A DNA stretch of 64,000 bases, from assembly GCA_007244375.1 (NCBI GenBank), contig SCVW01000015.1, positions 124,001-188,000 of the forward strand, read 5' to 3'. The notes under the pieces were generated by a model. The model did not search any database. It was not told where the DNA came from and saw nothing but the letters and a program-made list of their open reading frames with translations. Shown in pieces: positions 34,326-46,339 of this stretch; the stretch's first letter is position 1, and each line of letters opens with the position of its first letter. A program made the translations under genes and the position numbers. The DNA is from Smithella sp. Its GTDB lineage: Bacteria; Desulfobacterota; Syntrophia; Syntrophales; Smithellaceae.

Positions 34326-34763
34326 TTAGTCATATGCCAGCCGCATTTCTTCGTTCGGCAAGATATACTTAATACGATCTTGCCATTTATCATACTGCCA
34401 GGTGCCAAGTTTTTTGTGAATCAAATAATAATTTTGAGGAATCGGGTGAGTACCGATAACTACCTTCAATCCGTATTTGGTTGGAATGTAATTACAAAAG
34501 GCATCCAAATGTAAACAAGGCGGATAACCGACGACTAAGCCGGTGGCCAAGTGGATGACACCTGCTCCATTCTTTTTCATTTCTGCCGGAGCATATTCAA
34601 CATTACCGCCGGGACAACCCCCGCAGGTAGTAAATCCTACAAGATCTATTTCTTCTCCCTTGTACAGGGAAAAAGCTCCTTCACGATTACGCATGGCTCG
34701 CAGACACTTCCCGCCTGCGCAAGTATGATAACGGTTACAAATAATGATGCCAATCTTTTTCAT
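34326..34763 (-). CDS. CGGC domain-containing protein
   Basis: About 145 residues beginning MKKIGIIICNRYHTCAGGKCLRA and containing GFTTCGGCPGGN: the CGGC domain, a putative metal-binding domain named for that motif. Additional Cys at YPPCLHLDAFC. Function is unknown; it may bind iron or another metal. It follows wtpC in the same direction but 70 bp away, and may share the tungstate operon. Confidence 0.85.
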   Translation of the reverse strand: MKKIGIIICNRYHTCAGGKCLRAMRNREGAFSLYKGEEIDLVGFTTCGGCPGGNVEYAPAEMKKNGAGVIHLATGLVVGYPPCLHLDAFCNYIPTKYGLKVVIGTHPIPQNYYLIHKKLGTWQYDKWQDRIKYILPNEEMRLAYD

Positions 34764-34835
34764 GTCCATGACTCCCTTTATTTTTTATTCTATCTGTCAT
34801 TTTTCATTGTGAAACAGTTGTCGGCAAAGATTATG

Positions 34836-35873
34836 TCAGAAAATGTGAACAGCGGTTGCCTTGAACGAAAAGAAAATATTCATTCCTTCCCGCAAGGAAA
34901 GCTCAAAAAGGGAACGTTTTGTAATGGTCGCCTTGAAAACTGTGTTTGCGGCCTCCATCCAGACTTCGTAATAAAGACCGCGATCAATGAGAGCCTTAAT
35001 AACGCCACAAAATGAATTACGCATGCTGGAATCGAGTTTTTTGACGCTCAGCACAATATCTTCCGGTCTGATGGCAATATAGGAGCATCTCTGCGGCGGC
35101 GTATATCCAATGTCTATTTCAAGTCCGTTGATGCGGGCTTCCGTTCCGCTAAAATGAACCGCAAATAAATTTTTCATCCCGACAAAGTCGGCAACAAACG
35201 TCGAACACGGTTTGCGGAAGATTTCTTCGGTTGTGCCGGTTTGTTCAATCCGTCCTTCGTTCATGACGGCAACCCGATCGGCCAATGATATGGCTTCGGC
35301 AAAATCATGCGTTACCATCAGAAAGGTGGTATCGGAATCTTTGTGAAGTTTCTTGAGATCTTCCCTGATTTCCTCTCGGAAACGGGGATCAAGGGCGGAA
35401 AGGGGTTCATCAAGAAGAAGAACCAACGGTTCGATCATCAATGCTCTGGCTAAAGAAACGCGCTGGTTTTCTCCGCCACTTAAATTCGTCGGCAACCGGT
35501 TGAGTAAATTTTCCAAACTGAGATTTTTCACAAGACGATTCAATCTTTCTTTTGCTGTTTCTTTTTTTATTTTATTGTAGCGTAACCCGAAGGTGATGTT
35601 TTCTCTGACCGTCATGTGCGGGAAGAGGGAATAATCCTGATACACGATGCCAACCCCTCTTTTTTCAGGGGACAAGGTTGTGACGTTTTTCCCGCCGACA
35701 TATATGCATCCTTTTTGTACGGGGATCAGTCCGGTGATGGCCTCCAGCAATACCGTCTTGCCTGCACCCGTCGGGCCCATCAGGACAAAGAATTCGTTCT
35801 TGTCTATTGCAACATTGATATCGTCAAGACGGAATTCGCCGAGTTTGGTACAGAGTTCTTTTATTTCAATCAT
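34836..35873 (-). CDS. wtpC: tungstate/molybdate ABC transporter ATP-binding protein
   Basis: About 345 residues: Walker A GPTGAGKTV, LSGGENQRVSLARAL signature, Walker B VLLLDEPLSALD, H-loop VTHDF, and C-terminal regulatory TOBE-like domain (about 270-345, AIRPEDIVLS). The start MIEIKEL overlaps the permease stop by four bases with AGGAAAA upstream; a longer reading is excluded by the overlap. It powers the transporter encoded with the genes at 35870 and 36671. Confidence 0.9.
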   Translation of the reverse strand: MIEIKELCTKLGEFRLDDINVAIDKNEFFVLMGPTGAGKTVLLEAITGLIPVQKGCIYVGGKNVTTLSPEKRGVGIVYQDYSLFPHMTVRENITFGLRYNKIKKETAKERLNRLVKNLSLENLLNRLPTNLSGGENQRVSLARALMIEPLVLLLDEPLSALDPRFREEIREDLKKLHKDSDTTFLMVTHDFAEAISLADRVAVMNEGRIEQTGTTEEIFRKPCSTFVADFVGMKNLFAVHFSGTEARINGLEIDIGYTPPQRCSYIAIRPEDIVLSVKKLDSSMRNSFCGVIKALIDRGLYYEVWMEAANTVFKATITKRSLFELSLREGMNIFFSFKATAVHIF

Positions 35874-36655
35874 GACGATTTTCCTGTTCTTAGAGTGAGA
35901 ATTCGCAATACAAAAAACAGAACAAGGCAAAGGGAAACGAGCCAAACCGCCACCGGCTGGGAATAGGCAAGTCCGTATGCCTCAAATCGTTCATAGATAA
36001 GCACCGGGGCAATCATGGGATGATAGGCCACAACCACAACGGCGCCGAATTCGCTGATGGCGCGTGCGCTGCACATGATAAGACCGATGAGTATGCTGCG
36101 CCAGGCAAGAGGAAAAGTAATTCTGAAAAAAGTGGACGTCATGGAAGCGCCCAGACTTCTCGATACGTTTTCCAGCCGTGGCGAGATGCTTTCAAAACCG
36201 TTTTTGACGGCGTTTACATAAAAAGGCAGTCCCACAAAAGTCAAGACAATGACTATTCCCGTAACGCTTCCCATAATGCGAATACCGAGATCGCTGAAAA
36301 GTTGACCCAACCAGTGGTTTTTTCCGGCCACGCTGAGAATGGCGATTCCAACCACCGGATGAGGAATAACAATCGGAAGATCCACAATGCTTTCAACCAA
36401 TCGTTTCCCGACAAAGTCGGTGCGGGCTAATATGTAGGCCAGCGGCGTGCCGAAAACAAATGAAAAAAGAGCGGCCAATCCGGCCGTATATATACTCAGC
36501 CAGATTGACCGCAGGACATCTTTATCTTTGATTGTTTCTTTAACCATGGATAATGAAGGCGCCGTCAGCATTTCCACGAGAGGCAATACTATGAATACCA
36601 TGATAATAATGCCGCAGGAAATATTGACCCAAAAGAAAGGTTCTTTCACCTTCAT
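35870..36655 (-). CDS. wtpB: tungstate/molybdate ABC transporter permease
   Basis: A 261-residue inner-membrane protein with about six helices. The EAA loop RSLGASMTSTFFRITFPLAWRSI and SARAISEFGAVVVVAYHP match ModB/WtpB permeases. It lies between the binding protein (15 bp) and the ATPase (4-bp overlap), in the order A-B-C. Confidence 0.92.
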   Translation of the reverse strand: MKVKEPFFWVNISCGIIIMVFIVLPLVEMLTAPSLSMVKETIKDKDVLRSIWLSIYTAGLAALFSFVFGTPLAYILARTDFVGKRLVESIVDLPIVIPHPVVGIAILSVAGKNHWLGQLFSDLGIRIMGSVTGIVIVLTFVGLPFYVNAVKNGFESISPRLENVSRSLGASMTSTFFRITFPLAWRSILIGLIMCSARAISEFGAVVVVAYHPMIAPVLIYERFEAYGLAYSQPVAVWLVSLCLVLFFVLRILTLRTGKSS

Positions 36656-36670
36656 TCAGTAAAGAACCCC

Positions 36671-37654
36671 CTAATTCTTGACTTTCACCTTGCTCTGTAG
36701 TTTTGCCGGTAGAGAGGTTTTCATTTCAGCAGTGGGTACCCGGCAAGGAATGAAAGGTGGTTGTCCCATGTCTTTAAGAATCTTCAAACCGCCTTTGGGA
36801 TCCAATAAATATTCTAAAAAGGCTACGGCGGCTTCTTCATTGGGAGCGCCTTTAATCATGGTTACACCATAGGTGCAGGAACCTCCTTTAATATCCATGA
36901 AAGTTCCCGGTTCTTTTCCTGTAACCTTAACAGCGGCTTGTTCATAGAAATCATCGAATTTATAATTACCCAAATTAATTTTATCAAGCATTTTTATATA
37001 ATTCAATTTATGCTGAACTGCGACGGAAAGATATTCCCAAGCGTAATCCATATTTCCTGTTTGTAACAGGGAAATCAGTTCAACTGACTTTGGCCGGACA
37101 TTTGCCTGTGGACGGTTGGCAATAATAGCATCATAGAGTCCTGGTTTCTTATAGTATTTCTCAGCGAGTTGAAGAACCATCAAAGAACGGTAACCGCAAG
37201 GATCGAGATTGGGATCGGAGTGTCCCCAGACGACATCTTTCTTTTGAAGAATTTTATACCAGTTTTTCGTATTGATGGTTTTGGCGTATTTGCTATTATC
37301 TGTGTAACAGAGCACGAGTTGGTTTGTCGCAAAGCGTACATTCCAATCGGCATAAGTCGGGATAAGCAATTTATCTATTACTTTAAAATCGGCAGATACC
37401 ATCAGATCGCAGGGTTTCTTGAGGTCGGAAATCTTTCTAGCACAAGCCTGACTTCCGGCAGCTTCCCTGAGAACATCGACTTTGGGATATTTTGCTTCAA
37501 AAGCCTTTTCCATGGCATCAAATGGAACGGAAAGGCTGCCGGCATGGAAAATAATCAGCTTGCCCGATGGTTCTGCAAATAATGAAGATGGCATTATTAA
37601 CAGTACTGCAGCAAAAATGGTTAATAAACATTTAACTTTTAATAACTTACTCAT
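36671..37654 (-). CDS. wtpA: tungstate/molybdate-binding protein WtpA
   Basis: A 327-residue periplasmic binding protein with a signal peptide (1-27, cleavage near LFAEPS). [20 protein letters not shown] and [15 protein letters not shown] are the WtpA signatures, in which Ser and Glu ligate the oxyanion; later [22 protein letters not shown] and [10 protein letters not shown] also fit. The WtpA group binds tungstate and molybdate with high affinity, supplying W or Mo for formate dehydrogenase or aldehyde oxidoreductase. AAGGAGGAG precedes the ATG. Confidence 0.92.
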   Translation of the reverse strand: MSKLLKVKCLLTIFAAVLLIMPSSLFAEPSGKLIIFHAGSLSVPFDAMEKAFEAKYPKVDVLREAAGSQACARKISDLKKPCDLMVSADFKVIDKLLIPTYADWNVRFATNQLVLCYTDNSKYAKTINTKNWYKILQKKDVVWGHSDPNLDPCGYRSLMVLQLAEKYYKKPGLYDAIIANRPQANVRPKSVELISLLQTGNMDYAWEYLSVAVQHKLNYIKMLDKINLGNYKFDDFYEQAAVKVTGKEPGTFMDIKGGSCTYGVTMIKGAPNEEAAVAFLEYLLDPKGGLKILKDMGQPPFIPCRVPTAEMKTSLPAKLQSKVKVKN

Positions 37655-37971
37655 AACACTCCTCCTTTTTTGTTAAATAAATTGACAATGTATTTAAATG
37701 ATAGTCTTGAATCTGTTTTTTGTAATTCATTACGATAAAAAGCAATAAATTAAGATAAATAGTAATGGTTAATTTCTACTTGAAACAAATTGGACTGTCA
37801 ACAGCTAATTAAGGTTGTAATGAGAAATTAATTTACCAAGGGGTCATAATCTTGACAAAGCTTGAAAAAATTATCGTATATATAATTTGTTTACTTAGGG
37901 TCAAATATTTCTTGTTGGTAGTTAAATATAAAAAGCTGAATCAGTTTTAAGTTGTACTAAAATTATCCTGC
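37655..37971. promoter_or_regulatory. 317-bp region upstream of wtpA
   Basis: AT-rich, with no gene. On the plus strand AATTATCGTATATATAATTT (37868 onward) resembles one arm of a ModE-type box or a strong -10. I see no Moco riboswitch. The promoter of wtpABC must lie here, because queG ends on the other side. Confidence 0.4.
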
Positions 37972-38898
37972 TTACTTTGCAATAAATTCAAGGTTTCTTT
38001 TCATATTCTTGAATCGGGTTCTTTTCACGGCCGAGTTTTGAAAAATTCTGTTGAATTGTTTTTCGTCCATGTTGTACCAATCAACGCGGGTCATTCCCAG
38101 TAATTCGGGTAGCGGTTCAAAATCTTTCTCCTTGTGCGCAACGGCTTTGCGATTCCAGGGACATACATCCTGGCAGATATCACAGCCGAACACACGGTTG
38201 TCAAACCGTCCTTGGAAGTCTGCGCTGATATCTGCTTTGTTTTCGATAGTCAGGTAAGAAATGCAACGTCCGGCATCAAGTATTCGCGGGGCAACAATGG
38301 CCTGAGTGGGACATGCGTCGATACAGCGGGTACAATTGCCGCAAGAACCGGAAACAGCCTGATCATAATACAAAGGGATATCAACGATGAGTGTTCCGAT
38401 AAAACAAAAAGAACCTTTCTCCTGGGAAATCAAACAAGTATTTTTACCTATCCAACCCAGACCGCCGCGGACAGCCCATGCTTTTTCGAGTACCGGAGCC
38501 GAGTCGACAAAAACCCGGCCGTTTACAGGCGCAATATTGGAATGGATATACTTCAGTAAGAACTTAAGCTTCTTTTTGATTATTGCGTGATAATCCTTGC
38601 CGTAGGCATATTTTGCAAGTACAGGCGCTTCCTGATCGATTTGTGTCTTAGCCGGAAAATAATTCAGAATAACGGAAATGACAGAACAAGCACCTTCCAG
38701 TAGCTTTTGGGGATCAAGTCGTTTTTCTGTATGTTTTTCCATATACGCCATGCCGGCGTGATAATGATGTTTCAGCCAGTATTCCAAATGAACGGCATCT
38801 TCCTGGAGCGCTTCCGCACGGGAAATTCCACAGCCGTCGAATCCGAGCTTGCGGGCTTCTTCCTTAATCATGGATGACTGATTGAATAATTTTTTCAT
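37972..38898 (-). CDS. queG: epoxyqueuosine reductase
   Basis: A 308-residue iron-sulfur protein doing the last step in queuosine formation of tRNA. Residues: RVFVDSAPVLEKAWA, the catalytic Asp region; two [4Fe-4S] motifs, CGNCTRCIDACP and CDICQDVCPWNRKA. Cobalamin-binding features are in the first half. It is shorter than the E. coli protein because the C-terminal HEAT-like domain is missing, as in many Desulfobacterota. Confidence 0.93.
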   Translation of the reverse strand: MKKLFNQSSMIKEEARKLGFDGCGISRAEALQEDAVHLEYWLKHHYHAGMAYMEKHTEKRLDPQKLLEGACSVISVILNYFPAKTQIDQEAPVLAKYAYGKDYHAIIKKKLKFLLKYIHSNIAPVNGRVFVDSAPVLEKAWAVRGGLGWIGKNTCLISQEKGSFCFIGTLIVDIPLYYDQAVSGSCGNCTRCIDACPTQAIVAPRILDAGRCISYLTIENKADISADFQGRFDNRVFGCDICQDVCPWNRKAVAHKEKDFEPLPELLGMTRVDWYNMDEKQFNRIFQNSAVKRTRFKNMKRNLEFIAK

Positions 38899-38963
38899 TG
38901 CTATTTGTTTTATTGCGGTGAATTGAATGTTTCATTGACGATTGTCAAGTATCAAAGGGCACT

Positions 38964-39518
38964 TTATTCCATTTTTGATTTATTTCTGATGTCCAAGTCT
39001 TCTTCCCAGTGTAACCGGGCAAAATCATCAGGTTTCATCTGTTGCAAAAATACCTTACCATTCAAATGATCATTTTCGTGTAATACTACCCGTGTATGAA
39101 ACGGATGATAAATATCATCAATATGTTCTTTGCCATTGATGTCCAGATATTTTATTTTTAAAAAATTCGGTCTGATGACTTCTCCATACAAAGTTGCGTA
39201 AAAAACACTCAGGCATCCTTCGGCATATACATTGTTTTCAGACGAAACATCGAGTATTTCCGGATTGATATACTCTTTCCAGCGAACATCGGGCAAATCG
39301 GAATCATCTTTTGTCGGCTGAAGGTGAACGATGAAAACTTTTTTGGAAATTCCGATTTGAGGCGCCGCCAGACCGACGCCACCGTAATAATCCAGCGTTT
39401 CTTTTAACGCGTTGACAATTTTTACCGCTTCTTTGAGATCGGTTATTTTATCGGACGTCCGGAAGAGCAATTCGCCCTCCGGAGCTCCTATTTGTTTTGG
39501 AAGAATAACAGCCATCAT
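38964..39518 (-). CDS. peptide deformylase-like protein (second copy)
   Basis: A 184-residue protein with GGVGLAAPQIG, EGCLSVFYA and LHENDHLNG. The metal ligands (Cys of motif 2 and both His of motif 3) and the catalytic Glu are kept, but the Pro after EGCLS-V is Phe, and motif 3 starts with Leu. It may have different substrate range or give resistance to inhibitors. The other copy is at 14933. It is 66 bp upstream of queG. Confidence 0.88.
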   Translation of the reverse strand: MMAVILPKQIGAPEGELLFRTSDKITDLKEAVKIVNALKETLDYYGGVGLAAPQIGISKKVFIVHLQPTKDDSDLPDVRWKEYINPEILDVSSENNVYAEGCLSVFYATLYGEVIRPNFLKIKYLDINGKEHIDDIYHPFHTRVVLHENDHLNGKVFLQQMKPDDFARLHWEEDLDIRNKSKME

Positions 39519-39907
39519 CTTTTCCTTGTACCCGCAACGTCAGGTCTGAATAATCAATCGTTGCGATTTCATTCAGCATTCAGCATATCATATAATAAAC
39601 CCGCCACATTGCCAACCACTTTGCAGCAGCCCATAGCCCGAATCATACATACATTGCGGCGGTCATGGCCTTTTTGTCAACGAGAAATGTAGCTGACATT
39701 TTGTGAAACCATCCCCTATCCACTATCCACTATTCCCCATCCACCGGTTTTCTTAACGTTGAACATAGAACATTGAACGTAGAACTATCTTTCCCATCTA
39801 CCATTCCTCATTTTATTCTTGCAATTAAATCAAGAAGTTGTAATATGCAAACCAGTCAATTTAAAACAATCACAGTAAAATAATCAAAAAAAAAGGTCTT
39901 TTCTCTT
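39519..39907 (+). repeat. 389-bp boundary region with short direct repeats
   Basis: No gene. It includes TATCCACTATCCACTATTCC followed by CCCATCCACC (39717-39745) and the tandem GTTGAACATAGAACATTGAA (39759-39786, GAACxT units). It marks the junction between queG/def and the restriction island. Confidence 0.55.
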
Positions 39908-42103
<2,196 letters not shown>

Positions 42104-42113
42104 GGAATCGCTG

Positions 42114-45041
42114 ATGCCAAAGCCAGGCGAACATAAAACAGTCCAATCCCGCATTCTGCAATATGCGCAGGATATCGGCTGGACTATTGTTTCGCGGAAA
42201 GTTGCCGAGGCACGGCGTAATTTTGATTCATCCGCTGGAGAACCTTCCGAGCAGGCAAGAAGCGCTTCTTTATTTTTCGATGATCTTTTGTATCAGAAAG
42301 CCAAAGCGTTCAATCCGTCTTATACTGAAGCCGAAGGCGCGCTGGTTGGCAGACTGCGCCGACTCTCCGCCAATATTCAGGGCAATCGCGAGATGCTGGA
42401 TTATTTGCGCAATACTGGCAAATTCTTTCACGCAGCCGAAAATCGCGAATTGGATTTGATGCTGGTGGATTATACCGATATTACCCACAATGTTTTTGAA
42501 GTGACTGAAGAATATTATTGGCACAATGGGCGTTATGGCAATCGTGAAGATGTCGTTTTTCTTATCAACGGCATTCCCATAATGGTGGTGGAATGTAAGA
42601 ATGCGGATAAGGATGAAGGCATTGCCTTGGGCATTGACCAAATCCGCCGCTATCATCTTGAAACGCCCGAATTGTTTATTCCCGAAATGGCCTTTACCGC
42701 CACCGATGCGCTTGGCTTTGATTACGGTGCAACATGGAACACTGTGCGGCGCAATCTTTTTCACTGGAAGTACGAGAAAGTCGGGCAGTTGGAAGACAAG
42801 GTTAAAAGTTTCTTTGACATTCCCCGTGTGCTGAAACTGCTCAAGAATTACATTCTCTTTGCGGAAAAAGATGAAGTGCTGAACAAGTTCATTTTACAAC
42901 AGCATCAAACTGCCGCTGTCGAAAAGGCGGTAGCTCGCGCCCACGATGCCGTCAAACGGCGTGGGCTTATCTGGCACACTCAAGGCAGTGGCAAAACTTA
43001 TACGATGCTGAAAACAGCCGAACTTTTATTCAAAGCGCTTGAATCGGACAAGCCCACCATCATGCTTTTAATTGACCGCAATGAACTGGAAGATCAGCTA
43101 ATGAAAAATCTGGCCGTTCTGGGGATGGAAAACGTTGAGCATGCACACAGTATTGCACGGCTCAATCAGTTGCTTGGGCAGGATCATCGGGGTATCATTG
43201 TTTCAACGATTCATAAGTTCCGCGATATGCCCGCTGATCTCAACAAACGACGTAATATTTATATTCTGGTGGATGAAGCTCACCGCACAACCGGCGGCGA
43301 TCTGGGCAATTACCTGATGGCGGCACTGCCCAACGCGACGTATCTTGGCTTTACCGGTACACCGATTGACCGCACCGCCTACGGACAGGGTACTTTTAAA
43401 ACCTTCGGCATTGATGATGCGCCACAAGGTTATCTGCACAAATATTCCATTGCGGAAAGCATCACCGACGGCACAACGCTGCCGCTGTTTTATAATCTTG
43501 CACCCAATGAAATGTTAGTTCCTGCTGAAATTATGGAAAAGGAATTCTTTTCACTGGCGGCAACGGAAGGTATTGCCGATATAGAAGAACTCAACAAAAT
43601 ACTGGATCGCGCAGTAACCTTAAAAAACTTTCTCAAGGGCAAGGCACGTATTAAGAAAGTGGCGCAATTCATTGCTGAACATTACCGCCAGAATGTTCAG
43701 CCGCTGGGTTATAAGGCTTTTGTTGTTGCGGTTGACCGCGAAGCTTGTGCTCTGTACAAAAAAGCCCTTGATGAATATTTTACGAAGGATTTCTGCGAGG
43801 TTGTTTACACAGGCAATCATAATGACAAACCCCTGCTCAAGGAGTTTCACATTGATGAGAAGAAAGAAAAGGCCATCCGTAAGAGCTTTTCCAAATACGG
43901 CGAGTCGCCAAGAATTTTGATTGTCACGGAAAAATTGCTGACCGGTTTCGACGCGCCGATACTTTACGCCATGTACCTGGACAAGCCCATGCGCGATCAC
44001 ACGCTCTTGCAAGCGATTGCGCGCGTGAACCGGCCTTATGAAAACGAAGAGCAGGAGATGGTCAAGCCGCACGGCTTTGTTCTGGATTTTGTCGGCATCT
44101 TTGACAAGCTGGAAAAAGCGCTATCTTTCGACAGCGATGAAGTAAACGCTGTTATCAAAGATCTGGCTTTGTTGAAAACACTCTTCAAAAACAAGATGGA
44201 ACAGAAAGCGCCAGATTACATTGCGCTGATTAAATACAATTTTAATGACAAGGATGTGGATGGACTGATTGAGCATTTCCGCGACAAAGACCGGCGTAAG
44301 GAATTTTTCAAAGAGTACAAGGAGATAGAGATGCTCTATGAAATTATTTCACCCGATGCTTTTCTCCGTCCTTATCTCGCATCTTATGCCACACTTTCCG
44401 GCATTTATGCCGTGGTTCGCAAGGCGTATGCAAAGAACATTTATGTTGACCGCGACTTTCAGAAAAAAACCAATGAGCTTGTGCAACAACATATAGACAC
44501 AAATAAGCTTCAGGCGGTATCGCAATTTATTGAAATCACTGCTGATACAATCAATCATATCCGCGAAAAGCAGGATGATCTTAACTCCAAGGTTATTAAT
44601 CTTATCAAAAGCATCGAAAAAATCGCCGAAGAGGAAAGCAATGATCCGTATTGGATTGGCATGGCTGAACGTGCCATGGCGGTACAAGAAAAATATGAAG
44701 ACCGCCAGATATCAACATCGGAAGCAGTTGCCAAACTGATAAAAGAAATTGAAGACAATGAACGGCGGAAAAAAGAACAGGCGGCAAAAGGTTTCGACGG
44801 CCTGACCTATTTTGTGTATTCGACGTTGACGGAAGCGGGTATTCCCAAAGCCGAAGAAATCAGCCGGAAGATTAAAGCTGCTTTTGTAGAACATTCCAAC
44901 TGGGCGGCAAGCGAAAAAGAGCTGCGCGAAGTCCGGCAGAAAATGACTTTTGCCCTTTATACGGAGATTGACGAACCTGATAAAATTAAAACAATCGTTG
45001 ATCATTTGTTGAACTTGATGATGAAGGCGCGTCGCGTATGA
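42114..45041 (+). CDS. hsdR: type I restriction enzyme R subunit
   Basis: A 975-residue motor-nuclease subunit. The N-terminal nuclease domain has the PD-(E/D)xK-like pattern GIPIMVVECKNADK; the helicase part has QGSGKT (291-296), DEAHRT (387 on), FTGTPI and LLTGFDAPILYAMYLD, and the end is helical. The start is the ATG at 42114 (AAGGAATC upstream). It cuts foreign DNA far from the recognition site with the fused M-S protein. The next gene overlaps by four bases. Confidence 0.94.
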   Translation: MPKPGEHKTVQSRILQYAQDIGWTIVSRKVAEARRNFDSSAGEPSEQARSASLFFDDLLYQKAKAFNPSYTEAEGALVGRLRRLSANIQGNREMLDYLRNTGKFFHAAENRELDLMLVDYTDITHNVFEVTEEYYWHNGRYGNREDVVFLINGIPIMVVECKNADKDEGIALGIDQIRRYHLETPELFIPEMAFTATDALGFDYGATWNTVRRNLFHWKYEKVGQLEDKVKSFFDIPRVLKLLKNYILFAEKDEVLNKFILQQHQTAAVEKAVARAHDAVKRRGLIWHTQGSGKTYTMLKTAELLFKALESDKPTIMLLIDRNELEDQLMKNLAVLGMENVEHAHSIARLNQLLGQDHRGIIVSTIHKFRDMPADLNKRRNIYILVDEAHRTTGGDLGNYLMAALPNATYLGFTGTPIDRTAYGQGTFKTFGIDDAPQGYLHKYSIAESITDGTTLPLFYNLAPNEMLVPAEIMEKEFFSLAATEGIADIEELNKILDRAVTLKNFLKGKARIKKVAQFIAEHYRQNVQPLGYKAFVVAVDREACALYKKALDEYFTKDFCEVVYTGNHNDKPLLKEFHIDEKKEKAIRKSFSKYGESPRILIVTEKLLTGFDAPILYAMYLDKPMRDHTLLQAIARVNRPYENEEQEMVKPHGFVLDFVGIFDKLEKALSFDSDEVNAVIKDLALLKTLFKNKMEQKAPDYIALIKYNFNDKDVDGLIEHFRDKDRRKEFFKEYKEIEMLYEIISPDAFLRPYLASYATLSGIYAVVRKAYAKNIYVDRDFQKKTNELVQQHIDTNKLQAVSQFIEITADTINHIREKQDDLNSKVINLIKSIEKIAEEESNDPYWIGMAERAMAVQEKYEDRQISTSEAVAKLIKEIEDNERRKKEQAAKGFDGLTYFVYSTLTEAGIPKAEEISRKIKAAFVEHSNWAASEKELREVRQKMTFALYTEIDEPDKIKTIVDHLLNLMMKARRV

Positions 45042-45358
45042 AAAAGTGGCAGAGCAAGGAAGAATTTAAAGCGCGTGTCCGCGAATGGGCGAAAAAGATT
45101 GATGTGGATGTGCGCGTGATTTCCATCCGCGTGATGAAAAACAAATGGGCATCGTTTGCGGTGGGAAGCCGTTTGCTTATTTTTAACGCCGAATTGTTGA
45201 AGATGGAAAAACAGCTCGGTGACTATGTCATTGTCCATGAATTGCTTCATTTTGCCGTGCCGAATCACGGACGGCTCTGGAAAAGCCTGATGCGGGCACA
45301 TTTGGGTGATTATGAGATGTTGGAAGCAAAGTTAAACAAGAAAAGTTTATCACGATAG
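45038..45358 (+). CDS. YgjP/WLM-type metallopeptidase-like protein
   Basis: A 106-residue protein with VHELLHFAVPNHGRLWKSLM: the HExxH zinc motif (residues about 68-72) followed by a third His, as in the DUF45/YgjP family. It overlaps hsdR by four bases, so it is translated as part of the RM operon. Similar genes commonly follow type I hsdR genes. The role is unknown; a proteolytic or structural function is possible. Confidence 0.85.
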   Translation: MKKWQSKEEFKARVREWAKKIDVDVRVISIRVMKNKWASFAVGSRLLIFNAELLKMEKQLGDYVIVHELLHFAVPNHGRLWKSLMRAHLGDYEMLEAKLNKKSLSR

Positions 45359-45377
45359 CAATGAATTAAGAAAACTG

Positions 45378-46034
45378 ATGCTTTATCTCTACCTTGATGA
45401 AAGCGGCGATCTCGGATTTGATTTTGTAAATAAAAAACCATCGAAATTTTTTGTCGTGACAATCCTCGCTGTTAAAGGGAATGAAGCCAATAGATGTTTG
45501 ATAAATGGTGTCAAGAAAACTCTAAGAAGAAAGTTAAATCCGAAAAAGAAACGAAAAAGAATTGTGGAGGAAATTAAGGGGACAAAAACCGTTATTGATG
45601 TCAAAGAATATTTTTATCATCAGATTAGCGGTTTGGATTTTGGTATATACTCGATTATTCTCAATAAAAAGCGTGTTTTTCAATATCTGATGAATGATAA
45701 ATCACGAGTATATAACTATATAGCAAGACAAGTACTTGATCGTATTCCTTATGAAGATGCTCAAGAAAGAATTGTTCTCACAATTGATAAGTCAAAAAGT
45801 AAACCGGAAATTATTGAGTTCAATCACTACATACGACGACAACTGGAATCAAGAATTGATCCGATAGTGCCTTTTGATATCCATCATTCGGATTCTAAAG
45901 AGCATTATGCTGTGCAAGCGGTAGATTTGTTTTCTTACGCTATTTTTGAAAAATATGAGCGTAGGCGCGAGGAATGGTTCAAGATTATTAAGAGAAAAAT
46001 TAAATATTATTCCGTATATTTACCGGACAAATAA
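45378..46034 (+). CDS. DUF3800 protein
   Basis: A 218-residue protein beginning MLYLYLDESGDLGF and having FDIHHSDSKEHYAVQAVDLFSYAI, the conserved Asp/His ends of DUF3800. The fold is predicted to be RNase H-like with acidic active residues (LDESG, AVDLF); it is common in defence islands and near RM systems. The exact role is not known. It is the last gene of the island. Confidence 0.85.
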   Translation: MLYLYLDESGDLGFDFVNKKPSKFFVVTILAVKGNEANRCLINGVKKTLRRKLNPKKKRKRIVEEIKGTKTVIDVKEYFYHQISGLDFGIYSIILNKKRVFQYLMNDKSRVYNYIARQVLDRIPYEDAQERIVLTIDKSKSKPEIIEFNHYIRRQLESRIDPIVPFDIHHSDSKEHYAVQAVDLFSYAIFEKYERRREEWFKIIKRKIKYYSVYLPDK

Positions 46035-46339
46035 AAAAGAGCGTGCCTTACAGGCTTTTTGCGTCGAAGCTTTTGCCAACCGATGGATGGGAACACTCCG
46101 AACAACCTGTAACGGACTCACCGCTCGTGAGTAAATTGCCATAGGCTCAAGCGCTTGTCAAGCGGAATTGTTTTTTATAAGTCTGCCAGAACATAAACCC
46201 AAATTATTTCAAATTGGGCCTGTAAATTGACGAATCATGAAAGACATTGATCACTTAGTGTTATACTGTATGCTGTAAAAATAATATTTAGGATTTCTCG
46301 TCGCTTTGCTTCTCGAAATGACAGGGTGTGGACGGCCGT
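46035..46339. other. 305-bp intergenic region, island end
   Basis: No gene supported. The last 50 bases hold a partial interspersed repeat (GATTTCTCGTCGCTTTGC ... GAAATGACAGG). ATTTCAAATTGGG and similar short stretches have no clear dyad. Confidence 0.4.

Noticed and set aside
37655-37971. Moco riboswitch upstream of wtpA
   Set aside because: No conserved Moco aptamer pattern is visible; the region is AT-rich with at most a weak ModE-like half-site.
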